Shown: piece after piece, positions 21,030 to 27,261 of the stretch
Layout: every line of letters begins with the position of its first letter
Position numbering within the stretch: the first letter of the stretch is position 1
Source of the DNA: a virus
Virus record (IMG/VR): IMGVR_UViG_3300042090_000958
Location: 1 to 27,261 of that record
Length of the DNA: 27,261 bases
Strand: one strand, 5' to 3'
Program-made: the position numbers and the translations under genes
The notes under the pieces: model-generated
The model's input: only the letters and a program-made list of their open reading frames with translations
Databases searched by the model: none
Told to the model about the DNA's origin: nothing

Positions 21030-23210
21030 ATGGCCAATAAAAAACGGTACGAATTAACGGAAGAACATCGTTCGCAATTTGAACCGTGGGCAAGGCGCTG
21101 GATCGCCAATGCAATGAACACGAAGCCGCTCACGGCTGACGAGAAGCAGCGAGTTCACGCGGCAATCAAGGGGCTATACGAGGCGGCTGGCCTGAAGCCA
21201 CCGCCGGACGAGCGGATCATTTTCGTCCCGTCGCCAGCCGTGGCCAGGTTCGCAGGCGGATTCGCTGCCTGGGTTTGGTACACGAGGAAGCATGGAGTGG
21301 ACGCCGCTACGTACGCCGCTACGGCCGCCGCTACGGTCGACGCTACGGTCGCCGCTACGGCCGACGCTACGGACGCCGCTACGGCCGCCGCTACGGCCGA
21401 CGCTACGTACGACGCTACGGTCGCCGCTACGGCCGACGCTACGTACGACGCTACGTACGCCGCTACGAACGCCGCTACGCGCGCCGCTACGGACGCCGCT
21501 ACGAACGCCGCTACGCGCGCCGCTACGAACGACGCTACGCGCGCCGCTACGGTCGCCGCTACGGACGCCGCTACGAACGACGCTACGCGCGCCGCTACGG
21601 TCGCCGCTACGTACGCCGCTACGTACGACGCTACGGTCGCCGCTACGGTCGCCGCTACGCGCGCCGCTACGTACGCCGCTACGAACGCCGCTACGCGCGC
21701 CGCTACGGCCGCCGCTACGGCCGACGCTACGTACGCCGCTACGGTCGACGCTACGGTCGCCGCTACGCGCGCCGCTACGGACGCCGCTACGTACGCCGCT
21801 ACGTACGCCGCTACGGTCGCCGCTACGGCCGCCGCTACGAACGCCGCTACGGTCGACGCTACGGTCGCCGCTACGGCCGCCGCTACGGTCGACGCTACGG
21901 TCGCCGCTACGTACGCCGCTACGCGCGCCGCTACGGACGACGCTACGCGCGCCGCTACGGCCGACGCTACGGCCGACGCTACGTACGCCGCTACGGACGC
22001 CGCTACGCGCGACGCTACATACGCCGCTACGTACGCCGCTACGAACGCCGCTACGCGCGCCGCTACGGCCGACGCTACGCACGACGCTACGGCCGCCGCT
22101 ACGCGTGCCGCTACGGACGCCGCTACGGCCGCCGCTACGGCCGCCGCTACGGCCGACGCTACGTACGCCGCTACGAACGCCGCTACGGACGACGCTACGG
22201 TCGCCGCTACGTACGCCGCTACGTACGCCGCTACGTACGACGCTACGCGCGCCGCTACGGCCGCCGCTACGGACGACGCTACGCACGCCGCTACGAACGA
22301 CGCTACGCGCGCCGCTACGGTCGCCGCTACGGACGCCGCTACGCGCGACGCTACGGCCGCCGCTACGTACGCCGCTACGGACGCCGCTACGGACGCCGCT
22401 ACGCGCGACGCTACGGTCGACGCTACGGACGCCGCTAGCGGCACCCGCGATCTTTCCCGCTGGTACGTGATCGATGATCTTGTTCCATTGTCTGAGAAGT
22501 TCGGCGGAAAACAGGCTCTTGAATGCGCCTACCTTGCCTATCGGATGTGGAACGGCGGAAACCAGTGGTCGGCGTGGCCCGCGTTCCTGTCGTTCTTCAG
22601 GCATGTGGCAAAGCTCGCTCTGGACTACAGCAAGTGGGATCACTATGAGGTCGCGGCAATCGCTGGCCATCGCGTGATGCACCCGGATTTTTGTTTGGTT
22701 TCGGACAGGCCCGAGATCCTTACCGTGGACTCCGAGAACCGACCGCACGGGGAAAACGGCCCGTTCTGTAGGTGGCGCGATGGCTTCGCATTGTATTCCT
22801 GGCACGGAAATAGGATCCCCGCCTGGATGATTGAGCACAAGGAACGGATCACTCCGGAGCTAATCGACGCAGAGAATAATACTGAGATCCGGCGCGCCAT
22901 GACTGAGATCTACGGCGAGGCCCGCTACATGCAGGATTCTGGGGCTGAGATCATTCACCGTGATGAGTTCGGCGAGCTGATGCGAAAGGAGATCCCTGGG
23001 GACGAGCCACTCGTGATGGTGCGCGTGAAAAACTCAACGCAGGAGCCTGACGGGAGCTTCAAGACGTATTTCTTGCCCGTGCACCCGGAATTGCGGCCGC
23101 TGTTGCCAGGCGGGGAGCTGGGCGAGCCTCAGGAACTGACGGCAAAGGCGGCAGTCGCCTCGACGTTTGGTTTGCGCGCCGAGGAGTATGACCCGGTGAT
23201 TGAGACATGA
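21030..23210 (+). CDS. Giant tetrapeptide-repeat protein with DUF6745-like C-terminus
   Basis: A 726-residue protein in three parts. Residues 1-91 are a folded N-terminal part (RYELTEEHRSQFEPWARRWI, ending FAAWVWYTRKHG). Residues 92-470 are 94 perfect [Ala/Asp]-Ala-Thr-X tetrapeptides plus a final AAS. Residues 471-726 (LSRWYVIDDLVPLSEKFGGK, then the run EILTVDSENRPHGENGPFCR and WRDGFALYSWHGNRIPAWMI) resemble, from memory, the DUF6745 family, whose members can also carry Ala-rich repeats. No signal peptide. No clear ribosome site, so it is probably translated by coupling from the gene three bases upstream. Function unknown. Confidence 0.7.
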   Translation: MANKKRYELTEEHRSQFEPWARRWIANAMNTKPLTADEKQRVHAAIKGLYEAAGLKPPPDERIIFVPSPAVARFAGGFAAWVWYTRKHGVDAATYAATAAATVDATVAATADATDAATAAATADATYDATVAATADATYDATYAATNAATRAATDAATNAATRAATNDATRAATVAATDAATNDATRAATVAATYAATYDATVAATVAATRAATYAATNAATRAATAAATADATYAATVDATVAATRAATDAATYAATYAATVAATAAATNAATVDATVAATAAATVDATVAATYAATRAATDDATRAATADATADATYAATDAATRDATYAATYAATNAATRAATADATHDATAAATRAATDAATAAATAAATADATYAATNAATDDATVAATYAATYAATYDATRAATAAATDDATHAATNDATRAATVAATDAATRDATAAATYAATDAATDAATRDATVDATDAASGTRDLSRWYVIDDLVPLSEKFGGKQALECAYLAYRMWNGGNQWSAWPAFLSFFRHVAKLALDYSKWDHYEVAAIAGHRVMHPDFCLVSDRPEILTVDSENRPHGENGPFCRWRDGFALYSWHGNRIPAWMIEHKERITPELIDAENNTEIRRAMTEIYGEARYMQDSGAEIIHRDEFGELMRKEIPGDEPLVMVRVKNSTQEPDGSFKTYFLPVHPELRPLLPGGELGEPQELTAKAAVASTFGLRAEEYDPVIET
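21303..22439 (+). repeat. 94-unit 12-bp coding tandem repeat (GMCGCTACGNNC)
   Basis: Each unit is G[C/A]C GCT ACG NNC, in perfect 12-base phase over about 1.1 kb. Codons 2 and 3 are almost invariant: one ACA near 22018 and a final AGC are the only changes seen. Codon 1 is Ala or Asp. Codon 4 always ends in C (one CGT excepted) and encodes only Tyr, Ala, Val, Asp, Asn, Arg or His. As a result five of six reading frames stay open; the sixth has TAG in every unit. Confidence 0.95.
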
Positions 23211-23320
23211 TGAGCGCCCCAAGCGCATGGCAGATCGCCCTCGGGAAGGCTGCGGCGTCGAGGACCCCAGATGAATTCCGAGACGTGCTGCTTTCTATTG
23301 CGAGAAGCGCTAAGCAGTAG
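23207..23320 (+). CDS. 37-residue protein ending the rightward operon
   Basis: Found by hand. ATG 23207 overlaps the stop of the repeat-protein gene (ATGA), with a second in-frame ATG directly after. The protein begins MMSAPSAWQIALGKAAASRT and ends in a helix (DEFRDVLLSIARSAKQ). Its stop overlaps the convergent leftward gene by 11 bases. It is short, but coupling and codon pattern support it. Confidence 0.6.
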   Translation: MMSAPSAWQIALGKAAASRTPDEFRDVLLSIARSAKQ

Positions 23321-23702
23321 CCGGAGGCACGATCACGCAAAGCACCTTGTGCTGGGCGATGATCTCCCTCACCCGCCTAGAGCAGACGATGCACCCATCT
23401 GACGCGGTGTGATTCTGCTGTGGGTTGTCGCCGTGGCAATAGAAATCACCCCTGCCCCACATCTCATTGGTCGGATCTGGCGTGAGCGGAATCGAAAACT
23501 CACCCGTCGACTGTAGTCGGTCTTCCGGCGTCCCGATCATATACATGCCCGGGGGAAGCGGCCCCTCACCGTGCTGGTCGATGGCGTCAGGATTGTTCAT
23601 CCACACGCCGTGACCAGCGTAGCCAGTGCCCAGGGTCAGCGTCTCGCCTGTGTCATCGTCTATCGAGCTGATCTTGCCTGTGGGGATCTCGTAGACGATC
23701 AT
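23310..23702 (-). CDS. Tlde1/DUF2778-type cell-wall enzyme, probable endolysin
   Basis: A 130-residue protein from ATG 23702, chosen for AGGAGG seven bases ahead; the frame to 23732 is open. It follows the DUF2778 (Tlde1) pattern: Y-x-x-x-TGK at the start, GYAGHGVWMNNPDAIDQHGE, GPLPPGMYMIG, PLTPDP, GRGDFYCHGDNPQQNHTASD and the catalytic SDGCIVCSRR (Cys with the upstream His). Known Tlde1 proteins are L,D-carboxypeptidase/transpeptidase-fold enzymes acting on peptidoglycan stem peptides, described as type VI secretion effectors. Here no signal peptide is present and a single-TM protein lies two genes upstream, so a phage lysis role is likely. Confidence 0.75.
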   Translation of the reverse strand: MIVYEIPTGKISSIDDDTGETLTLGTGYAGHGVWMNNPDAIDQHGEGPLPPGMYMIGTPEDRLQSTGEFSIPLTPDPTNEMWGRGDFYCHGDNPQQNHTASDGCIVCSRRVREIIAQHKVLCVIVPPATA

Positions 23703-23838
23703 CGATTGCCTCCTGAAGAATGCGGCGTGCACTGATGGGACTGGCTTCCGGCTTCCCCTTTTGCCTTTCGTCCTTGTAGCCCTTGCAGAACAGGCAGCCG
23801 TTGCGTTGGTGCTTGGGGCGTCGGCGCTTGAAGTTCAT
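23653..23838 (-). CDS. Small basic CxxC protein
   Basis: A 61-residue protein, ATG 23838, coupled to the upstream stop by ATGA with GGAGGGATGAGGA ahead. It is very basic (FKRRRPKHQRNGCLFCKGYK) and has one Cys pair. From memory this resembles short bacterial and phage proteins with the pattern RRRPK...GC..CK..K. Its end overlaps the enzyme gene by 50 bases, so the C-terminus (RDPHRQDQLDRR) may not be essential. Function unknown. Confidence 0.55.
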   Translation of the reverse strand: MNFKRRRPKHQRNGCLFCKGYKDERQKGKPEASPISARRILQEAIDDRLRDPHRQDQLDRR

Positions 23839-24134
23839 TCCTCATCCCTCCGGCGCCGAGCCTCAAACTCCTCCGGGCTGAGCGGACGCATCCCGGAACG
23901 TGACTGTGGTGAGCGCTGCACCACCTGCGTTGGGGCGTCCAGGATCCCATTCCGTAGCATGGCGTCGCGCATGTCATTAACCACGCTCTCAATGTGGTCG
24001 AACCGCCGGTGCATCCCGACCACGCTCTTCTGCTGGACGGCGTTATGGACCAGCCAGCCAACGAATCCCACCGCAGCGGGAACCAGGATCAGGCCAACGG
24101 CTTCGACGATGAGGAGGGCGCTCTCGGTGGTCAT
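23835..24134 (-). CDS. Single-TM coiled-coil protein, candidate holin or spanin
   Basis: A 99-residue protein, ATG 24134, coupled by ATGA with AGGGG ahead. Residues about 6-28 (ALLIVEAVGLILVPAAVGFV) form one transmembrane helix, followed by a helical, partly coiled-coil domain (RRFDHIESVVNDMRDAMLRN) and an acidic-basic tail. One N-terminal helix plus a coiled coil, just upstream of a cell-wall enzyme, fits a class III-like holin or an inner-membrane spanin. The family is not identified, so this is a position-based call. Confidence 0.6.
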   Translation of the reverse strand: MTTESALLIVEAVGLILVPAAVGFVGWLVHNAVQQKSVVGMHRRFDHIESVVNDMRDAMLRNGILDAPTQVVQRSPQSRSGMRPLSPEEFEARRRRDEE

Positions 24135-24352
24135 GCTAGCCCCTGGTCATTTTCGTGATCCCTCATCAGGGAGAACATCATGTCGCTCAAGTGCAGCTCG
24201 TCCCGTCCCTGATCGGCACACATCCGCACCCCGACGGTAAACAGCAGAGCAGCGGCGGACTTCTCGTCCCCACCAGTAAGTTTCAGCGCTGATTGGATCA
24301 GCTCCGTTACCCGTCGGCAGTATTCCAGCTCCCGTTCCGTTAGAGTGTTCAT
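24131..24352 (-). CDS. Hypothetical small helical protein
   Basis: A 73-residue protein, ATG 24352, ending in ATGA with the next gene. It is helical (NTLTERELEYCRRVTELIQS, then SAAALLFTVGVRMCADQGRD). An overlapping frame starts at GTG 24359 with a better-spaced AGGAGG, but its product looks compositionally random and does not couple to the next gene, so the ATG frame is preferred. Confidence 0.6.
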   Translation of the reverse strand: MNTLTERELEYCRRVTELIQSALKLTGGDEKSAAALLFTVGVRMCADQGRDELHLSDMMFSLMRDHENDQGLA

Positions 24353-24367
24353 TAGCCACGGCGCCTC

Positions 24368-24673
24368 CTACCGAGCTGGGGTGAGGTCGATGTAGTAGTA
24401 ACCGCCGAGGGTAGGGGCAGGCCCGAAACTGGCCGGGAGGCTGATCTTGAACTGAATCGTCCCCTGATTCGTGACTGCCTGGTAGGCCGCATCCTGAGAT
24501 GCTTGGCTCTGACGCAACGTAACCACGTAGCTAACGCTGGAACCGGCATCGCCGATCCCGTAGCTCGAGATCGTCTCGACGTTCACGCATTGATAGATAA
24601 GCGCGTGAGGGTTAACGCCACCGTCGCCGATGGTTCCAAGTGCCAAGTATGCTGCCAAAACGAGAGCGTGCAT
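24368..24673 (-). CDS. Small secreted-type or virion protein with leader
   Basis: A 101-residue protein with AGGAGG six bases before ATG 24673. It starts MHALVLAAYLALGTIGDGG, a short hydrophobic leader closely like that of the fiber gene at 2937 (MHAFALIAALTAGQG). A YGIGDAGSSV motif contains the Asp-Ala-Gly signature. The remainder is beta-rich (VSYVVTLRQ, then GGYYYIDLTPAR). It lies next to the Cys-rich repeat gene. A virion-surface or exported role is likely; exact function unknown. Confidence 0.65.
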   Translation of the reverse strand: MHALVLAAYLALGTIGDGGVNPHALIYQCVNVETISSYGIGDAGSSVSYVVTLRQSQASQDAAYQAVTNQGTIQFKISLPASFGPAPTLGGYYYIDLTPAR

Positions 24674-24682
24674 TGTGTCCTC

Positions 24683-26200
24683 CTAGCAGCAAGAGCCGCT
24701 ACAACAGTTTGTGAATCCAATCGTCGTACAATTGTTGCCACACGAGCCGCAGTTGTAGGGGTCGGTGTTGCTGTCTGAGCATGTCGCGTTGCAGCACTGA
24801 TTGTCTTCGTAGTTCGAGCAAGGGTTGTCGCACTCGCCGCAGTTGAAGACGTCGGTGTTCCCGTTCACGCAAGAGCCAGAGCAGCAAAGGTCATCGCCCT
24901 CGTTGTAACAGTTGTTTCCGCAACCGCCGCAGTTGGTGGGACTGCTGGATGTATCGGTGCACTCGCCACCGCAGCATGGCTCACTGGTGCAGAATGTTCC
25001 GCAACCGCCGCAGTTATCTGGGTCCGTGTTGGTGTTTGAGCAGCTCCAGTAACTACCAAAATAGCAGCACGCGTTATCGCCTTCGCTCAAGCAGTCATTT
25101 CCACAACCACCGCAGTTTGCAATCGTATTGGCGCACTGCCCATCACCGTCGACTACGCAGCAATAAGGGGTTTGCGCCTCATAGGGACACGAGTAGCCAC
25201 AAGACCCGCAGTTGTTCGGGTCCATTGATGTATCGATGCATTCCTCGCCAGAGCAAACGGTGACCGGCGGGTAAGGCCCGCAACACATGCCGTAAAGACA
25301 CGCCCACTCCCCCGAGCCGCAGTTGTAACCGCACGTCCCGCAGTTGTTGGGGTCTTGCTCGGTGTTGGTGCAAGTCCCGTTGCAACATGTGTTGGTGTTG
25401 CAGATGTTGCTGCAAGTCCCGCAGTTGTTGTCGTCAGTGAGCTGATCGACGCAGCTACCCCCGCAGCAGATCTCCTGTGCGATGGCACCTGCGTCATCCG
25501 TGATTTCGGGACAGACGTTTCCGCATCCGCCACAGTTGTCGTTGTCGTACTGCGTATTGACGCAATTGCCGTAACCGCCCGCGTCGTAGCAGTAGGTCGG
25601 TGCGCCCGTCGCAGAACAGCACTGGCCATTGACGCAACCGTCTTGGTATCCGCTGCAGTAGATACCGCATCCACCGCAGTTGTAGTTATTGGTAAGGCTA
25701 TTCGAGCATCCGCTGCTGGGGCAGCATTGATTCTGCTGACCCCCATCGTAATATCCTGCGTCAAAGCAGTTGCTGCCACACGTCAGGCAGTTGAGCGGGT
25801 CGGTGGCCGTGTTGGTGCAGTCACCAGCGCAACACGTCGCGCCACCGCCAGCATCGCAGAAGACCCCGCATCCCCCGCAATTGTTCGTATCGGTCGCGGT
25901 GTTGATGCACATGAAATCAAAGCCGCAACGACCGTTTGGGCATTCGGTGAAGTAGGTGTCGCCGCCATCGTAGGACACCCACCCGCAGTCACTGAACCCC
26001 GCGTCGCACTCGCAATCGTTTGCGGTGCAACTTGCCCCGAAGTCGCAAGCCACACCGCATCCAGCGCAGTTGTCGGATGTGTTCAGCGGGACGCACCCGC
26101 TCGTCGGAGTGCACTGGTAGCTACCCTCGGGGCAGCACATGCTAGCCTGCTGCGAGATGTAGCCTGGTGGCCCGATGGCCAATAGCAGAGCAAGGATCAT
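24683..26200 (-). CDS. Cys-rich NCGGCG repeat protein with signal-like leader
   Basis: A 505-residue protein, coupled to the upstream stop by ATGA. After a hydrophobic leader (MILALLLAIGPPGYISQQAS) it holds 13 repeats on the pattern C-C-x-G-x-C-x(n)-D-x-x-N-C-G-x-C-G-x-x-C, with about 90 Cys (near 18%). Unit spacing is 30-45 residues. Between units are five Asp-Ala-Gly motifs. Such repeats are well known in exported proteins of Myxococcota and relatives. So many Cys would need an oxidising place outside the cytoplasm or the mature virion surface to pair. It sits in a block of other leader-bearing genes. Role unknown: host-surface mimic, adhesin or coat component are options. Confidence 0.8.
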   Translation of the reverse strand: MILALLLAIGPPGYISQQASMCCPEGSYQCTPTSGCVPLNTSDNCAGCGVACDFGASCTANDCECDAGFSDCGWVSYDGGDTYFTECPNGRCGFDFMCINTATDTNNCGGCGVFCDAGGGATCCAGDCTNTATDPLNCLTCGSNCFDAGYYDGGQQNQCCPSSGCSNSLTNNYNCGGCGIYCSGYQDGCVNGQCCSATGAPTYCYDAGGYGNCVNTQYDNDNCGGCGNVCPEITDDAGAIAQEICCGGSCVDQLTDDNNCGTCSNICNTNTCCNGTCTNTEQDPNNCGTCGYNCGSGEWACLYGMCCGPYPPVTVCSGEECIDTSMDPNNCGSCGYSCPYEAQTPYCCVVDGDGQCANTIANCGGCGNDCLSEGDNACCYFGSYWSCSNTNTDPDNCGGCGTFCTSEPCCGGECTDTSSSPTNCGGCGNNCYNEGDDLCCSGSCVNGNTDVFNCGECDNPCSNYEDNQCCNATCSDSNTDPYNCGSCGNNCTTIGFTNCCSGSCC

Positions 26201-26697
26201 CGAATCCCGTTGGAAGGCGTGCCGGCGTCAGGTGAATTTTGCTCCTGACCTGGCGTAGCAACGCACCAGACTTTGGTTCCGGCGCCCCATTGCACGCATT
26301 GATTGCTGGGAAGCATCGTGCCGACATTCGTGCCGGCATCGATGGCGAACTGACCGCTAAGGGCCGGCGTCTGCCCATACCAGATGGGGTTGCTGCCATT
26401 GTTGCAGAACTGCGCCGAGGAATAGCCGCTAATACACCCGATCTGCGTCCCATAGCCCTGGCATAGCGTCATGCAGCTCGAGCCGGCATCCTGGCCGTTT
26501 TCGACGTATACCGGCAGAGTGCCGCCGCTATTGCCGCCGTCACCATTGCCGATCTGGGATGACAGAATCAGCCGCCCATACTGGTCCACCGCAACGGGTA
26601 CGTTGTTGCCGGCGTCGACCTGGCCAACCATCAGGTTCGGAGGTGAATTGTTCCAGGGGTTAGTGGCTAGCAGCCAGGCCGCGACGAGCTTCCACAT
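26197..26697 (-). CDS. DAG-motif protein with hydrophobic leader
   Basis: A 166-residue protein. ATG 26697 follows the upstream stop (26700) directly; the longer frame to 26898 lies inside that gene and reads as a shadow. The start, MWKLVAAWLLATNPWNNSPP, is hydrophobic and signal-like. Four Asp-Ala-Gly motifs occur (QVDAGNNV, GQDAGSSC, AIDAGTNV, SPDAGTPS), along with six cysteines and beta-prone stretches (VAVDQYGRLILSSQ). It shares leader type and motif with its neighbours and with the fiber gene. A virion or exported surface protein is likely. Confidence 0.65.
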   Translation of the reverse strand: MWKLVAAWLLATNPWNNSPPNLMVGQVDAGNNVPVAVDQYGRLILSSQIGNGDGGNSGGTLPVYVENGQDAGSSCMTLCQGYGTQIGCISGYSSAQFCNNGSNPIWYGQTPALSGQFAIDAGTNVGTMLPSNQCVQWGAGTKVWCVATPGQEQNSPDAGTPSNGIR

Positions 26698-26699
26698 GG

Positions 26700-27023
26700 C
26701 TATTGCCCAACACGCGCTTTGATGAAGCTGACTTGCCCGGTGCCAGTCGATGCCAAAGCGTGCACCACAAGGCCGGGGGCGAGCCGGATGGGCTGGTGCG
26801 GGAAGGTGGATGTCACCGGGATCAGAGCGTTGGCGCTGGTCGCAGCGGCACCGGTGTTGATGTAAGCCGGCTCGCCAGCCACAACAAAATACCACCATGA
26901 GCTCTGATCCGTCATTTGCCCGGAATTGCCCTGAGCCGGGATGGTCCCGCTGGCATCCGTGCCGGACGTGGCAATCACTACAGTCGTGGTGAAATCAGGC
27001 GTGAACAGTGAAAGCGAAGCCAT
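26700..27023 (-). CDS. Beta-rich structural protein, tandem paralogue
   Basis: A 107-residue protein with TAGGAG before ATG 27023. It is beta-rich: SLFTPDFTTTVVIATSGTDA, then QMTDQSSWWYFVVAGEPAYI and LAPGLVVHALASTGTGQVSF, ending IKARVGQ. The partial gene just upstream has the same DQSSWWY, PG.VVHAL and RARVGQ segments, so the two are paralogues. No leader and no enzymatic motif. A virion subunit is likely; not recognised. Confidence 0.65.
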   Translation of the reverse strand: MASLSLFTPDFTTTVVIATSGTDASGTIPAQGNSGQMTDQSSWWYFVVAGEPAYINTGAAATSANALIPVTSTFPHQPIRLAPGLVVHALASTGTGQVSFIKARVGQ

Positions 27024-27032
27024 TGTTGTCTC

Positions 27033-27261
27033 CTATTGCCCAACCCGGGCACGAACCAAAGAAACCTGACCCTGTACCGAAGTCCCCAGGGCATGGACAA
27101 CCGTTCCCGGGACTATCCTTACCGGAAGCGAAAGCATACCCTGGGGGATTAGAGCGCAGCTGCCGTCATTGAGCGCTGCACTGTTGTAATTGATAAAGGT
27201 CGCACCGCCGGCAATGACGATGTACCACCAGGATGATTGGTCAATCATGGCGCCGGAATTG
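27033..27261 (-). CDS. Beta-rich structural protein, 5' end cut off
   Basis: The last 75 codons of a gene that enters from the right edge. An internal ATG at 27248 is not the true start: the codons before it (NSGA) align with NSGQ in the paralogue before MTDQSSWW. Here the sequence is NSGAMIDQSSWWYIVIAGGA, then VRIVPGTVVHAL and VSLVRARVGQ. It ends at TAG 27035-27033, which is part of the next gene's ribosome site. Confidence 0.65.
   Translation of the reverse strand, partial: NSGAMIDQSSWWYIVIAGGATFINYNSAALNDGSCALIPQGMLSLPVRIVPGTVVHALGTSVQGQVSLVRARVGQ

Noticed and set aside
21303-22439. CRISPR array
   Set aside because: Units are 12 bases with two variable positions, in one coding frame, without spacers of 25-40 bases.
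21303-22439. Antifreeze-type Ala-Ala-Thr repeats
   Set aside because: Antifreeze glycoproteins have a three-residue period and ice-binding helices have an 11-residue period; here the period is four with charged and aromatic X residues.
21174-22838. Long reverse ORFs across the repeat array
   Set aside because: They arise from the stop-free 12-base unit and have no ribosome site or folded flanking sequence.

Overview
The window is a stretch of a tailed double-stranded DNA phage genome of short-tailed (podovirus-like) layout, cut at both ends: a tail gene runs off base 1 and a small structural gene enters from base 27261. It is GC-rich and densely packed, with Shine-Dalgarno sequences and many ATGA, GTGA and TGATG stop/start overlaps, so the host is a bacterium. 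Two traits hint at a myxobacterium-like host (Myxococcota): a secreted-type protein built from 13 Cys-rich NCGGCG repeats, and many Asp-Ala-Gly motifs in the putative virion and surface proteins. From memory, both are common in secreted proteins of that phylum. This is inference, not proof. No integrase, lysogeny repressor, DNA polymerase or tRNA is visible.

The control centre is 18926-19131. A near-consensus sigma70 promoter (TTGACA, 17 bases, TATATT) drives a rightward operon at 19132-23320: two small proteins, a RecT-like annealing protein, a small conserved protein, a giant tetrapeptide-repeat protein and a 37-residue protein. Leftward from the same region lie a zinc-ribbon protein, a small membrane protein, an SF2 helicase, a VRR-NUC nuclease and a VirE-type primase-helicase ATPase (15457-18925). 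An AT-rich island with (TA)14 follows, which is an origin candidate.

A second leftward promoter (14915-14942) precedes the packaging and head genes: several small proteins including a DUF5681-like one, a GNAT-like protein, the large terminase, a small glycine-zipper membrane protein, an AT-hook protein, the portal, a 49-residue basic protein, the scaffold and the major capsid protein. A strong hairpin terminator follows the capsid gene. Then come two related beta-rich proteins (possible decoration proteins), an acidic protein, a head-tail adaptor, a fiber-like protein and a large tail component (1-5762).

On the far side of the rightward operon, also leftward, 23310-27261 carries two tandem paralogous beta proteins, three proteins with short hydrophobic leaders (one being the Cys-rich repeat protein), and a probable lysis cassette with a single-TM protein and a Tlde1/DUF2778-type cell-wall enzyme. 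If the genome is circular or circularly permuted, this block lies downstream of the tail genes across the missing segment.

Three small genes without complete ATG-started long frames were found by hand: 8363-8512, 10903-11079 and 23207-23320. Several starts were moved inward on ribosome-binding-site and stop/start-overlap evidence.
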